Below are positions 1-9,231 of a stretch of DNA of 64,000 nucleotides, piece by piece. The stretch covers positions 1 to 64,000 of the forward strand of contig NZ_BCTL01000009.1 in the NCBI RefSeq assembly GCF_001571265.1, written 5' to 3'. This stretch comes from Cedecea neteri NBRC 105707 = ATCC 33855 (GTDB taxonomy: Bacteria > Pseudomonadota > Gammaproteobacteria > Enterobacterales > Enterobacteriaceae). The notes beneath the pieces are model-generated. The model saw nothing but the letters and a program-made list of their open reading frames with translations. It ran no database searches and was not told the origin of the DNA. The stretch's first letter is position 1. Each line of letters opens with the position of its first letter. A program made the translations under genes and the position numbers.

Positions 1-112
1 GGACACGTTCACCGTGCTGGAAACTTGTATGGAAAACAGATTTACGGGTGAACGGAAAATCCCCAAATTTACAGAGAAGGTATGTTCCGGTCACCTGTTC
101 CCCCTGCGCCAG

Positions 113-1708
113 CTACTTCTTCACCTCTACCTGATAAAAAATATGCTTCCCGAACGGGTCAATCTCATACCCGGTCACCTCTTTGCGTACCGGCTCGAAA
201 ATCGTGGAGTGGGCTATCATCACCGCCGGCATCTGGTCGTGCATCATCTGCTGCGCTTCTTTATATAGCTCCACGCGCTTATCGTGGTTGCCTTCCGCGC
301 GGGCTTCAAGAATCAGCTTATCAAACGGCTGGTAGCACCATTTGGATGAGTTAGAGCCACCGTTGGCCGAGGTACAAGTAAACAATGGCCCGAAGAAGTT
401 GTCCGGGTCGCCGGTTGCCGTCGTCCAGCCCATCAGCGCCGCCTGGTGCTCACCGCCCTTCACCCGCTTGAGGTATTCGCCCCACTCGTAGGTGACAATT
501 TTCGCCGTGACGCCAACTTTCGCCCAGTCGGCCTGAATCATTTCCGCCATACGCTTAGCATTCGGGTTATAAGGACGCTGCACCGGCATCGCCCACAGGT
601 CGATACTCATGCCGTTGGCAAACCCGGCCTCTTTGAGCAACGCCTTGGCTTTTTCAGGATCGTAATCGTAATCTTTGAGCTTGTCGTCCGCGCTCCACAC
701 GCCCGGCGGCAGCAGATTTTTCGCCTCAATGCCCGTGCCGTGGAACACCGCTTCGATAATGGCCGGTTTGTTAATTGCCATAGCCAGCGCCTGGCGCACT
801 TTCACGTTATCCAGCGGCGGTTTCTGGGTGTTAAACGCGAGGAAGCCAGTATTCAGCCCCGCTTTTTGCATCAGGTTGATGTCTTTGTTTTCCTTCATCC
901 GTGGCAGGTCTGCCGGGTTCGGGAACGGCATCACCTGGCACTCATTTTTCTCAAGTTTGGCGTAGCGAATCGACGCATCCGGCGTGATGGAGAAGACCAG
1001 GCGGTCAATCTTCGATTTGCCCTGCCAGTAATCAGGGAAAGCGGTATACAGAATGCGGGAATCTTTCTGATACTGCTTCAGCTCAAACGGCCCGGTGCCG
1101 ATGGGGTCGGAATCAACGCGCTCCGGCGTGCCCGCCTTCATCATGACATCCGCATATTCTGAAGAAAGGATCGAGGCGAAATACCAGCCCAAATCGGCGA
1201 CAAACGGCGCTTCCGGGTGCGCCAGCGTGAAGCGCACGGTGTGGTCATCTACTTTGTCGATAGCGGTAATCAGTTTGCCGAACTCCAGGCTTTCAAAGTT
1301 GGAGTAATTGCCGTTGGAGACGTTGTGGTACGGATGCTTAGGATCTTTCTGGCGCATAAACGAGAAAATCACGTCGTCCGCGTTGAAATCTCTGGTGGGC
1401 TTAAAGTACTTGTTACTCTGGAACTTAACGCCTTTGCGCAGATGGAAGGTATAGACTTTGCCGTCTTCGCTGACGTCCCAGCTTTCCGCCAGGCTGGGCT
1501 GAAGCTCGGTGGTGCCGACTTTAAAATCCACTAGCCGGTTGTAGACCGGCACCGCGCTGGCATCCACGCTAGTGCCCGAGGTGTAAAGCTGGGGGTTGAA
1601 GTTTTCCGGCGAACCTTCGGAACAATAAACCAACGTGCTGGCCGCCACGCTGGTACTGAGGGAAAGCGCCGCTACGGCAAGTGCAAGCGTTGTAATCTTT
1701 GTTTTCAT
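113..1708 (-). CDS. DppA-like dipeptide ABC transporter substrate-binding protein
   Basis: 531-residue periplasmic solute-binding protein of family SBP_bac_5, closely resembling E. coli DppA along its whole length (shared blocks LVYCSEGSPE near residue 26, FSITPDAS, LWAMPVQRPYNPNA, and GYEIDPFGKH near the end). Residues 1-23 are a Sec signal peptide with likely cleavage after VAA. The DppA family captures dipeptides, and in some cases haem, for an ABC importer. No permease or ATPase gene is next to it, so it probably docks on a transporter encoded elsewhere, such as DppBCDF. It is divergent from a PepT-like peptidase 119 bp away. Its start is supported by AGGAAG shortly upstream. It looks like an extra paralogue rather than dppA itself, because dppA normally heads dppABCDF. 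Confidence 0.88.
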   Translation of the reverse strand: MKTKITTLALAVAALSLSTSVAASTLVYCSEGSPENFNPQLYTSGTSVDASAVPVYNRLVDFKVGTTELQPSLAESWDVSEDGKVYTFHLRKGVKFQSNKYFKPTRDFNADDVIFSFMRQKDPKHPYHNVSNGNYSNFESLEFGKLITAIDKVDDHTVRFTLAHPEAPFVADLGWYFASILSSEYADVMMKAGTPERVDSDPIGTGPFELKQYQKDSRILYTAFPDYWQGKSKIDRLVFSITPDASIRYAKLEKNECQVMPFPNPADLPRMKENKDINLMQKAGLNTGFLAFNTQKPPLDNVKVRQALAMAINKPAIIEAVFHGTGIEAKNLLPPGVWSADDKLKDYDYDPEKAKALLKEAGFANGMSIDLWAMPVQRPYNPNAKRMAEMIQADWAKVGVTAKIVTYEWGEYLKRVKGGEHQAALMGWTTATGDPDNFFGPLFTCTSANGGSNSSKWCYQPFDKLILEARAEGNHDKRVELYKEAQQMMHDQMPAVMIAHSTIFEPVRKEVTGYEIDPFGKHIFYQVEVKK

Positions 1709-1827
1709 CGCTGTCTTCCTGTGGTGTTTGTCCTGACCCTGAATGAATAAAGCTTGTGCAAAGCGTCTTAATAAATAACATTAAATTTACATTGCCAACA
1801 AACAACATCGAACAATAAGGAAACACT

Positions 1828-3057
1828 ATGCCTTCGTCGCTCAGCGAGCAGCTGACCCAACGTTTCTTCCGTTATCTGGCGGTGACCAGCCAAAGCGATC
1901 CGCGCGTCAGCAGCCTGCCCAGCACCCCCGGACAACATGAAATGGCCCGCATGCTGGCGGAAGAACTGCGTACGCTGGGCCTGGAAAATATTGTGATTGA
2001 TGAGCACGCCACGGTCACCGCCGTGAAGAAAGGCAACGTGGCTGGCGCGCCGCGCGTGGGCTTTATTACGCATATAGATACCGTCGACGTTGGCCTTTCC
2101 CCGGATATTCATCCGCAGATCCTGCGCTTCACCGGCGAAGATTTATGCCTGAACGCCAAAGAGGACATCTGGCTGCGCACAGTGGAACACCCTGAAATCA
2201 ACGCCTGGCCTGGCGAGGAAATTATCTTCAGCGACGGCACCAGCGTGCTGGGCGCGGATAATAAAGCCGCCGTCACGGTGGTGATGACGCTGCTGGAAAA
2301 CCTGACCCCACAGCACCAGCACGGCGACATCGTGGTGGCCTTCGTCCCGGATGAAGAAATTGGCCTGTGTGGCGCAAAAGCGCTGGATCTGGCGCGTTTT
2401 GACGTGGACTTCGCCTGGACCATCGACTGCTGCGAACTGGGCGAAGTGGTGTATGAAAACTTCAACGCTGCCCACGCGGAGTTGAAGTTCACCGGCGTGA
2501 CGAGCCATCCGATGTCCTCCAAAGGCGTGCTGGTGAACCCGCTGCTGATGGCGATGGATTACATCAGCCACTTCGACCGCAAGCAGACGCCAGAGCACAC
2601 CGAAGGCCGTGAAGGCTACGTCTGGTTTAACGGAATTCAGGCTACACAAAGCGAAGCGCTGCTGAAAGCGAATATCCGTGATTTTGACCTGGCAAGCTTT
2701 GAGCGCCGCAAACGACAAATTGGCGAAGTGGCGCAGAAGATTGCCGCTCAATATCCGACCGCGCGCGTGGAGTTCAGCCTCAGCGATACCTACAGCAACA
2801 TCAGTAACGCGATTACCGATGACCGCCGGGCGATTGATTTGATTTTTGCCGCCCTGGATGAACTGGGCATTGAGCCGAAGGTGATTCCAATGCGCGGGGG
2901 CACGGATGGTGCGGCGCTTTCGGCTAAAGGGCTGCTAACGCCGAATTTCTTTACCGGCGCGCACAATTTCCATTCGCGATTTGAGTTTTTACCGCTGCGG
3001 GCGTTTGAGGCTTCTTACAATGTGGCGCTGAAGCTTTGCCTGCTGGCGGCGAAGTAA
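1828..3057 (+). CDS. PepT-like aminotripeptidase (M20B family)
   Basis: 409 residues, the usual length of peptidase T, a cytoplasmic dinuclear-zinc aminopeptidase that removes the N-terminal residue from tripeptides. Candidate metal and catalytic residues are visible: THIDT (His82, Asp84), the bridging aspartate in LGADNKA (Asp144), the DEE pair (Glu176-Glu177), Asp200 in TIDCCE, and a C-terminal His in TGAHNFHSRFEF. The phrases GGTDGA and IRDFD are also PepT-like. It is clearly diverged from E. coli PepT, for example IDCCELGE in place of VDGGGVGE, so it is more likely a second copy than the orthologue. Being divergent from a dipeptide-binding protein suggests joint peptide scavenging, which is an inference. 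Confidence 0.85.
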   Translation: MPSSLSEQLTQRFFRYLAVTSQSDPRVSSLPSTPGQHEMARMLAEELRTLGLENIVIDEHATVTAVKKGNVAGAPRVGFITHIDTVDVGLSPDIHPQILRFTGEDLCLNAKEDIWLRTVEHPEINAWPGEEIIFSDGTSVLGADNKAAVTVVMTLLENLTPQHQHGDIVVAFVPDEEIGLCGAKALDLARFDVDFAWTIDCCELGEVVYENFNAAHAELKFTGVTSHPMSSKGVLVNPLLMAMDYISHFDRKQTPEHTEGREGYVWFNGIQATQSEALLKANIRDFDLASFERRKRQIGEVAQKIAAQYPTARVEFSLSDTYSNISNAITDDRRAIDLIFAALDELGIEPKVIPMRGGTDGAALSAKGLLTPNFFTGAHNFHSRFEFLPLRAFEASYNVALKLCLLAAK

Positions 3058-3060
3058 TTT

Positions 3061-3161
3061 CCCCTCACCCTAACCCTCTCCCCAATGGGGCGAGGGAATT
3101 CATACAGAAAACGCTATATTTCCCCCTCTCCCTTCCAGGGAGAGGCCGGGGTGAGGGTTAA
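3061..3161. repeat. REP-like nested palindrome between convergent genes
   Basis: The gap between the convergent pepT-like and tehB genes is almost entirely an inverted-repeat structure. Outer arms CCCTCACCC (3062-3070) and GGGTGAGGG (3149-3157) enclose a second hairpin CCTCTCCC (3125-3132)/GGGAGAGG (3138-3145) and a weaker C-rich/G-rich pair at about 3074-3096. This layout is typical of intergenic repeats dispersed in enterobacterial genomes. It may also act as a bidirectional transcript end. Confidence 0.6.
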
Positions 3162-3164
3162 CCT

Positions 3165-3758
3165 TTACTTCTTCCGCGCCAGCATCGTGGCAAAACGCAG
3201 CTTAATACGGTTGCCGTTCTCATCGGTCTTATGCAGCTGACCAACGTCCTCGTTGTACTTCACCAGTTCCCACCCTTCGTAGTAGTTCCGCAGTTCCCCC
3301 TCTTTAAAGGCGAACGGGAAACCCACCGTGCACGGGAAATCCTCGGTATCCATCGCCGCTACAATCAGGTTGTAGCCACCGGGTTTGGTGCAGCGCTGCA
3401 TATTGGTGATAAGCCCTGGGATCGTGCTGCGCTCCAGGAACATCATCACCACGGTGGAGAGAATGAAGTCGTACTCGCCGTCAAAGCTCAGTTGGTTAAG
3501 ATCGACCTGGGCGGTCACGATGTTTTTCAGCCCTTCGGCCTCAATGATTTCGTTCAACCGCGCGATGCTCATCGGGTTTTTATCCCACGCTGTGACGTCG
3601 AACCCTTTCTGGTTCAGGTACAGGCTGTTGCGCCCGCCGCCGCAGCCAAGATCCAGCGTTTTGCCCGGCGCAACGTACTTCACGGCGTTCAGCACGTCAG
3701 AATGCGTGGCGGTCAGGCCGTATTTTTCACTGTAGTAGCTTTCAGACTTCTCGGTCAT
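3165..3758 (-). CDS. tehB: Tellurite resistance methyltransferase TehB
   Basis: 197 residues, the same length as E. coli TehB and nearly identical in the C-terminal half. TehB is a SAM-dependent methyltransferase that detoxifies tellurite. The SAM-binding motif [11 protein letters not shown] lies at residues 35-45, followed by the acidic strand-2 region around AWDKNPMS. Its ATG overlaps the tehA stop codon in an ATGA arrangement, so the two are translationally coupled. It ends against the palindromic repeat at 3061-3161. Confidence 0.96.
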   Translation of the reverse strand: MTEKSESYYSEKYGLTATHSDVLNAVKYVAPGKTLDLGCGGGRNSLYLNQKGFDVTAWDKNPMSIARLNEIIEAEGLKNIVTAQVDLNQLSFDGEYDFILSTVVMMFLERSTIPGLITNMQRCTKPGGYNLIVAAMDTEDFPCTVGFPFAFKEGELRNYYEGWELVKYNEDVGQLHKTDENGNRIKLRFATMLARKK

Positions 3759-4747
3759 AACAGATCCTTTTTTTCAGGCCGTGCGGTACGCAGAATCAAT
3801 TTTCCCTGCATGAGCAGGACAAAAGTACGAGCCAGCAGCAGGCCAATAATCACATTAGTAAAAATAAAAAGCGGTACGGCAATGAGGTGAAACAGGCCAT
3901 CTTCGCTGCCCACGCTCAGGTGGAGCGCCGTGGTAGCGAGCGCAGAGATACCGAATGAGAAACTCCAGAAGGAGGCATTGAACGGCTGCGCCAGGTACCA
4001 GGGCATTAAGCGCAGCATGAAGATCAACTGCAGCAGGCCGTAGCCGAACAGCATTTTGGCAAAGAAATCCGTCACGCCGCCGTTCACCGCCAGATAAGCA
4101 CTGCAGGCCACCAACGCGGGTGCAAGCTGAATGCCCAGCGAGGTGCGCACGGGCGTGGGCATCTCTCCGGCGCTGCGCATACGGTGCAAAATCGCCGGTT
4201 CCAGGCTGAGCCAGGAAAAAACGCCCGCCCCAAGGAACAAGATCCCCAGGTCGTGATAACCCAACGCACCGCAGGCCATCGCGCTGATAAAATTATTGGC
4301 AACGGTAGGCAAATAAAGCCCCGGCGTCGTGGCATCCTGCGGGTGCGTGCCCCGCCACAATCCCGCCGATTGCCAGGCGGCATAACAAAGCTGCACCACG
4401 GCTCCAAAACCAAACATCACCACCGCAAGTGGGCGCAGATAAGGCGACACGCCGATGGCTACCAGCATGGTTGTCGCCGGGAACAGGCTGACAAAGCTGC
4501 TCATTAAAGGATGATGAATTTCTGCAATCACGCTGTGCGGGTAGCGCATCAGACGCGCCAGAAACGCTATTGCTAGCAGCAGCCAGATGCCTGCCGCAAG
4601 CGCCACCAGTGTCTCGCCCACGGCCGACGGCACCGGCCAAATCGTAGCGGCATAGCGCCACGCGAACCCCATGCCGATGGTGCCCAGCACCATGCCAAAG
4701 TAGCCTGCGGGAAGATTGATAAAGCTGCCGGCGGTCGGTTTATTCAT
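3755..4747 (-). CDS. tehA: Dicarboxylate/tellurite-resistance transporter TehA
   Basis: 330-residue inner-membrane protein of the TDT (SLAC1-like) family, the same length as E. coli TehA and starting with the conserved [17 protein letters not shown]. About ten membrane segments are expected. Other shared blocks are [15 protein letters not shown] and [13 protein letters not shown]. It is the first gene of tehAB. A perfect NsrR-type palindrome lies 15 nt upstream of the start codon, so nitric-oxide control is likely. No clear Shine-Dalgarno sequence is visible before this ATG, but homology supports the start. Confidence 0.95.
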   Translation of the reverse strand: MNKPTAGSFINLPAGYFGMVLGTIGMGFAWRYAATIWPVPSAVGETLVALAAGIWLLLAIAFLARLMRYPHSVIAEIHHPLMSSFVSLFPATTMLVAIGVSPYLRPLAVVMFGFGAVVQLCYAAWQSAGLWRGTHPQDATTPGLYLPTVANNFISAMACGALGYHDLGILFLGAGVFSWLSLEPAILHRMRSAGEMPTPVRTSLGIQLAPALVACSAYLAVNGGVTDFFAKMLFGYGLLQLIFMLRLMPWYLAQPFNASFWSFSFGISALATTALHLSVGSEDGLFHLIAVPLFIFTNVIIGLLLARTFVLLMQGKLILRTARPEKKDLL

Positions 4748-4761
4748 TTTGTTTATTTTTT

Positions 4762-4784
4762 AAAATGCATTTTAAATGCATTTT
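4762..4784. promoter_or_regulatory. NsrR-type operator upstream of tehA
   Basis: A perfect 23-bp inverted repeat: arm AAAATGCATTT (4762-4772), one central T (4773), arm AAATGCATTTT (4774-4784). It matches the palindromic motif known for the nitric-oxide-sensing repressor NsrR. It sits between the divergent tehA (ATG at 4747) and ydcK (ATG at 4861). Its position next to the tehA start fits repression by blocking the promoter or early transcription. Confidence 0.75.
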
Positions 4785-4860
4785 ATGCGATTACGCCGCC
4801 GAACGCTATGCCGGTGAATTACCTGCTACGTTTATCAGCAGGACACAGCGAGAAACGGCG

Positions 4861-5787
4861 ATGAAAAAATACCGGCTAACGGAAAACTCACGGCTTCATG
4901 ATTATCCGCACGACGGCGAACAGCGGCAAGTTCGGCTCTGGCAAATTGAGGCGCTTTACGCTTTTGGCAACGTCGAGACCGGGCAATGCGGCGGCTGGAT
5001 TGAAGAAGAGGCGAACCTGAGTCACGCGGGAACCTGCTGGCTTGAGCCTGACGCCCTGGTCTGGAACGGTGCGCGGGTTGAAGATGACGCGAAAATTCTC
5101 GGTGAGTCTGAAATTTGCCATCGTGCAAAAGTGGGAGGCAACGCACAGGTCGAGGATTCCCACATTAGCGGCGAATGCTCTGTCTCCGGCTCGGCCCGCG
5201 TGTTGCAGCAGAGCCAGGTGATTGCCGTCCTGGGGTTGACCGAAGATACAGAAATGCGGCTGCAAATCTACGGGAGCGCCACGGTTCTGGCCTCGCGCAT
5301 CGTTCACCAGGCGCAAATCTACGGCCACGCCCACGTGAACAATGCCTTTGTCGAGCATCGTTCGGCCATTTTCGATAACGCCATTATTGAAGGTAATGCA
5401 GAGAACAACGTCTGGATCTGCGACTGTGCGCAGGTGTCCGGTAACGCACGTATTATTGCCGGCAGCGGCGACAGCCAGATCCCCACGATTCGCTACTCTT
5501 CGCGGGTTTACGGCAACGCCATTATCGAGGGCGACTGCGTGCTAAAGCATCGGGTTCAGGTATACGGTGATGCGGTACTCATCGGTGGCCCTGTTCTACT
5601 GGACAACAACGTGCAGATCTACGGCCAGGCGAAAGTGATGGGTAACGTGCTAATCGAAAACAACGTGCAAATTTATGACGAGGCGGCGGTGGAAGGTGTT
5701 GGCGGCGAACCGATCCATCTGCGCGGCATGAAAGATATTAACGGCGTGCAGCGAATCACCCGCACGCCGTTTTACGGGATATTTTAA
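4861..5787 (+). CDS. ydcK: YdcK-like left-handed beta-helix (hexapeptide-repeat) protein
   Basis: 308 residues from the ATG at 4861, matching the E. coli YdcK start (M-[KR]-KYRL). The upstream in-frame ATG at 4765 would add 32 unrelated residues and run into the NsrR-type palindrome, so it was not used. The body is built of hexapeptide-like turns such as IYGHAHVNNAFVEHR, VYGNAIIEGD and VQIYGQAKVMGN, typical of a left-handed parallel beta-helix. It ends ITRTPFYGIF, as in YdcK. The biochemical function is unknown; it is often called a putative acyltransferase. The gene is divergent from tehA and overlaps convergent rimL by 4 bp. Confidence 0.88.
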   Translation: MKKYRLTENSRLHDYPHDGEQRQVRLWQIEALYAFGNVETGQCGGWIEEEANLSHAGTCWLEPDALVWNGARVEDDAKILGESEICHRAKVGGNAQVEDSHISGECSVSGSARVLQQSQVIAVLGLTEDTEMRLQIYGSATVLASRIVHQAQIYGHAHVNNAFVEHRSAIFDNAIIEGNAENNVWICDCAQVSGNARIIAGSGDSQIPTIRYSSRVYGNAIIEGDCVLKHRVQVYGDAVLIGGPVLLDNNVQIYGQAKVMGNVLIENNVQIYDEAAVEGVGGEPIHLRGMKDINGVQRITRTPFYGIF

Positions 5788-6374
5788 TCGACGATGCGCC
5801 CGTAAATATTTTGATCGTGGAACTCGTCGTTCAGGAATTCGGCCTGCTTCAGGCAGCCTTCAAGGGTGAAACCGTTGCGCTGTGCCACCCGGTTGCTGGC
5901 CTGGTTAGTGACAATGCATTTGATAACAAACCGGCGCACCGTCCCTTCCCGCGCGTACGTGCTAATCGCGGCTTCGATCACGGCAGAAATTATTCCCTGC
6001 CCCTGCATATCTTCGCTTAGCCAGTAGCCGATGTAGGCCGTTTTGTTGGTCGGTTCTATCTGGTTGAAGGAAAAGACGCCCACCAGCTCGCCGCGATAAA
6101 AGATCATAAACATCTTCGCGTAGCCCTTATGATGGAGAACATAGTTCCCCTGCAGCGTTTTGCGGGTGTCGTCCTCGGAAACAACATACTGCGGCCAGTT
6201 CATGGCTTTTTGCAGCCAGCTTTTGTTGCGCTGCACCAGGGCAAAAACATTCTTAACAAACCGCTCGTTCACCGAATGCAGCTCGATTTCATCATTAACC
6301 GCAATCACTTCATCCTGCCAGGCCTGCTGTTGTTCCACTCGTGACTCCCGTTTTTGCTTAGAGGTGACAGCCAT
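5784..6374 (-). CDS. rimL: Ribosomal-protein serine N-acetyltransferase RimL
   Basis: 196-residue GNAT-family enzyme matching E. coli RimL, which acetylates the N-terminal serine of ribosomal protein L12, giving L7. The acetyl-CoA loop is seen in DMQGQGIISAVIEAA, preceded by AYIGYWLS and followed by RRFVIKCIVTNQASNRVAQRNGF. The first 17-20 residues extend beyond the E. coli protein and are rich in Lys, Arg and Gln; a start further in is possible but no clear ATG is present there. E. coli carries ydcH between opgD and rimL; no comparable frame is visible in the 158 bp here. Confidence 0.9.
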   Translation of the reverse strand: MAVTSKQKRESRVEQQQAWQDEVIAVNDEIELHSVNERFVKNVFALVQRNKSWLQKAMNWPQYVVSEDDTRKTLQGNYVLHHKGYAKMFMIFYRGELVGVFSFNQIEPTNKTAYIGYWLSEDMQGQGIISAVIEAAISTYAREGTVRRFVIKCIVTNQASNRVAQRNGFTLEGCLKQAEFLNDEFHDQNIYGRIVD

Positions 6375-6493
6375 CTTATGTCACTTTTTTGGATCAACGC
6401 ACGAGATTTAAAACAGCGCCAAAAGTGAATATATAGAAATTCATTATGAAAGAGTATTTATGCAATAAGAGAATGAGATGGTGAAACGGGCAT

Positions 6494-6526
6494 AAAAAAG
6501 CCCCGCAGCTTTTAGGCGGCGGGGCT
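6494..6526 (-). terminator. Rho-independent terminator of opgD
   Basis: AGCCCCGC (6500-6507) pairs with GCGGGGCT (6519-6526). Read on the minus strand, the stem is followed by a run of six T. It lies 7 bp beyond the opgD stop codon. Confidence 0.85.
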
Positions 6527-6532
6527 GGATGA

Positions 6533-8188
6533 TTAACGCATTTCGCGGTCGTCGACGTATTTACGTTTATCCGGCGGCGGCGGGAAGTACTGGTAGAGCC
6601 AGGTTTCACTGATGGCTTTGCCCTGGCAGCGAAGGAACATACGCATCTCGACCGGGTCGGTGGAGTCGTTGGTCGGGTACCAGTCAAACAGAATGCGGTA
6701 GCCGTCAAACGGTTCGACATAGAGGATCTCTACCTGCTTCGCTTCGCCGTTGGAGAGCGTAATAACCGGCTCAATGCCCTTCGGCGCGGCGGCTTTCAAA
6801 TCGCCCCCGATAAAGTCAATGGCAAAGCGGCGGGACCATTTGTCCGGGAAGTGCTCGCCCGGCGCCCAGCCTTCCGGGAAGCTGCCCATACCGGTGCGGG
6901 TGGCGTAAACGCGGGCCAGGTCCGTGGTGACCGGCGGGAGGCCGCTCCAGTAGAGACGGTATTTAAACTCGAACTCATCCCCGGCTTTAACCGGTTTTTC
7001 CGGCTGCCAGAAGCAGACGATGTTATCGAGCGTTTCGCCGGTGGTCGGGATTTCCATCAGGCCAACGGTGCCTTTGCCCCACTTGTTACGCGGCTCAACC
7101 CACAGGCTCGGACGCTTGTTGTACCAGCCCATGATGTCCTGGTAGCTGGCAAAGTCGTGATCCAGCTGCAGCAGGCCAAAACCTTTCGGGTTCTCGTCCA
7201 TAAAGGCGTTGAACTGCAGCTTTTGCGGGTTATTCAGCGGGCGGCAAATCCACTCGCCGTTACCGCGCCACATGGCCAGGCGGTCGGAGTCGTGAATTTG
7301 CGGGTGAATGGTGTCGCAGGTCCGGCGTTCGTTGGTGCCACAGGCGAACATGCTGGTCATCGGCGCGATGCCCAACTGCTTGACGTCTTTACGGGCATAA
7401 AGGTGGTTGTCCACCTCCATCACCACTCGCTCGGCTTCGCAGCTGATAATAAATTTGTACGCCCCGGTCACGCTTGGGCTGTCCAGCAGCGCGTAGACCA
7501 CAAAAGTGGTGTCGGAGGCCTTCGGCGTTTCAAACCAGAACGAGGTGAAGTCCGGGAACTCTTCCGGCGTATCGGTGAAGGTATCTACCGCGAGGCCACG
7601 GGCGGAAAGGCCGTACTGATATGTGCTGTCTACGGCACGGAAGTAGCTCGCGCCAAGGAAGGACACGACGTCACGGCGCGCCAGTTCCGGTGCCTTGAAG
7701 ACTTTCAGGCCGGCAAAGCCGAGGTCCGTCTGGCCTTCGAGCTGTTTGGTGTCTACGCCGGCATTGTTGTAGTTAAACAATTCCGGGCGGAAGTGAATTT
7801 CGCGCGCCTGATGGGTGGCGGAATCCAGCGAGAACATTCTGACGCGGCGGCGGAACCCCATGCCGACGTGGAAGAACTGCACGTCAAGCTGGCGGTTTTC
7901 GATGTTGTTCCACAGCGAATGATCGGCGTCGTACTGGATGGCGTTATAAGCCTGAGGCGTCAGGTTAGCCAGCGTGTTCGGCAGCGCTCGCGGCGCGCCT
8001 CCCCACGGTTTTTTCGACAGGTCGTGTGCCATGCCCTGAAGCACCGCAAAATCAAAGGCGGTGGAGTGCCCGTCCGCAATGCCGGACTCGGCTGCGAAGG
8101 CGCTTCGGGAGAACAGCGTGGCAAGGGTTGGCGTGCCGCAGGCAGCGGCGAGAGCCATAGAGGCCTGGATAAAACGTCTGCGATTCAT
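6533..8188 (-). CDS. opgD: Glucan biosynthesis protein D (OpgD/MdoD)
   Basis: 551-residue periplasmic protein of the OpgG/OpgD family, which shapes the backbone of osmoregulated periplasmic glucans. The N terminus NRRRFIQAS is a twin-arginine signal (RRxFI), followed by a hydrophobic stretch and a cleavage region near SAFAA (about residue 33), so the protein is exported folded through Tat. The E. coli-like order ydcJ...opgD, rimL is kept, with accessory genes inserted upstream. The gene is monocistronic, with its own terminator at 6494-6526. Confidence 0.95.
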   Translation of the reverse strand: MNRRRFIQASMALAAACGTPTLATLFSRSAFAAESGIADGHSTAFDFAVLQGMAHDLSKKPWGGAPRALPNTLANLTPQAYNAIQYDADHSLWNNIENRQLDVQFFHVGMGFRRRVRMFSLDSATHQAREIHFRPELFNYNNAGVDTKQLEGQTDLGFAGLKVFKAPELARRDVVSFLGASYFRAVDSTYQYGLSARGLAVDTFTDTPEEFPDFTSFWFETPKASDTTFVVYALLDSPSVTGAYKFIISCEAERVVMEVDNHLYARKDVKQLGIAPMTSMFACGTNERRTCDTIHPQIHDSDRLAMWRGNGEWICRPLNNPQKLQFNAFMDENPKGFGLLQLDHDFASYQDIMGWYNKRPSLWVEPRNKWGKGTVGLMEIPTTGETLDNIVCFWQPEKPVKAGDEFEFKYRLYWSGLPPVTTDLARVYATRTGMGSFPEGWAPGEHFPDKWSRRFAIDFIGGDLKAAAPKGIEPVITLSNGEAKQVEILYVEPFDGYRILFDWYPTNDSTDPVEMRMFLRCQGKAISETWLYQYFPPPPDKRKYVDDREMR

Positions 8189-8390
8189 GCCTGAGAAATC
8201 GTCCTTATGTGTCGATGTGTTTCGTTCCTCCCAACGGGAAGAACAGCGGCAAGAGACTGCTACCTGTACGACCGCACACTCTAGACAAAATTCACATTGA
8301 ATCCAATGGGCGGAGAAGGCGTTTGGGGGAGGAACGAAGGTTTTTTTTCAGGAAACCAGATATCACCGAAAAATTCGTCATGACCTGATG

Positions 8391-8434
8391 AAAAAAGCGC
8401 TAAAGGCCCGTCAGACAATATGCCGACGAGCCCT
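8391..8434 (-). terminator. Terminator of the 8443-9222 binding-protein gene
   Basis: GGCCCGTC (8405-8412) pairs with GACGAGCC (8425-8432) with one G-U wobble in RNA. On the minus strand it is followed by TTTAGCGC and six T. It lies 9 nt beyond the stop codon. The rest of the 254-bp gap up to opgD (8189-8442) should contain the opgD promoter; no further motif was recognised. Confidence 0.65.
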
Positions 8435-8442
8435 GTTAAGCG

Positions 8443-9222
8443 TTACTTCACGCTGACGTCGATGCCAGGAAAGAACTTCTGCGCAAGTTTAGTCACGGTG
8501 CCGTCAGCTTTCACCTTATCGATGGCCGCATCAAGCTCTTTTTTCGTGACAGTGTCACCTTTACGCAAACCAAAGCCAATCCCGCTGCCAAGGATGGTGT
8601 CATCGCTCACCGGTTTGCCGATAAAGCCAAAGCCTTTGCCCTGCGGCGTGCTGAGGAAGCCCGCCTGGCCCGCAGCGGACATCACCAGCGAGGCGTCAAT
8701 GCGGCCATTCAGCAAGTCAGCCCAGGCCATATTCTGGTCTTTGTAGGAGACAACGTTCACGCCCTGCTTTTCCCAATGCTCTTTGGCATAGGTTTCCTGA
8801 ATAGAGCCCTGAAGCACGCCGATGGTTTTGCCTTTCAGCCCTTCCGCCGTGGCCTCAAGACCGCTGCCTTCTTTGCCCACCAGCTGAGACGGAATACGGT
8901 AAATTGGCTGAGTAAAATCAATGCTTTTACGGCGCTGTTCGGTGATATTCATCGCCGAGTTAATCGCATCAAACTTCTTGGCTACCAGCCCCGGGATCAG
9001 CGAATCAAACGACGTTTCAACCCAGGTACATTTGAGGCTGGCCGCCTGGCAAATGGCTTTCCCCAGCTCGACATCAAACCCTTCCAGTTCGCCCGCGCTG
9101 TTGCGGCTTTCAAACGGGGGATACTCCGCTTCGAGGCCATAGCGCAGCTCGCCGGCGGCCAGCGCAGAAAACGAAGAACACAGCCCAATCAGCAAACTTA
9201 GCGCATAAATTTTTTTCATCAT
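8443..9222 (-). CDS. Polar amino-acid ABC transporter substrate-binding protein (ArgT/HisJ type)
   Basis: 259-residue periplasmic binding protein of family SBP_bac_3. A Sec signal peptide ends near SALAA (about residue 23). Family blocks include EYPPFESRNSAGELEGFDVELGKAI and, later, KGKTIGVLQGSIQETYA. The domain binds lysine, arginine, ornithine, histidine or related amino acids. AAGGGG precedes two adjacent ATG codons, and the second (9219) is better spaced. It begins 9 bp after the aminotransferase stop and is clearly co-transcribed with it. No permease or ATPase is nearby, so it must share an importer encoded elsewhere. A matS site is embedded in the coding sequence. Confidence 0.88.
   Translation of the reverse strand: MMKKIYALSLLIGLCSSFSALAAGELRYGLEAEYPPFESRNSAGELEGFDVELGKAICQAASLKCTWVETSFDSLIPGLVAKKFDAINSAMNITEQRRKSIDFTQPIYRIPSQLVGKEGSGLEATAEGLKGKTIGVLQGSIQETYAKEHWEKQGVNVVSYKDQNMAWADLLNGRIDASLVMSAAGQAGFLSTPQGKGFGFIGKPVSDDTILGSGIGFGLRKGDTVTKKELDAAIDKVKADGTVTKLAQKFFPGIDVSVK
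8546..8558. other. matS site (MatP binding, Ter macrodomain)
   Basis: GTGACAGTGTCAC matches the published matS consensus GTGACRNYGTCAC at every position. It lies inside the binding-protein coding sequence, as many matS sites do. MatP bound at such sites organises the Ter macrodomain in enterobacteria, which agrees with the Ter/tus locus 22 kb away. It is the only perfect copy I found by eye. Confidence 0.8.
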
Positions 9223-9231
9223 GACCCCTTT

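Noticed and set aside
6851-8194. 447-codon plus-strand open frame
   Set aside because: Antisense to opgD, which has full-length homology and a Tat signal.
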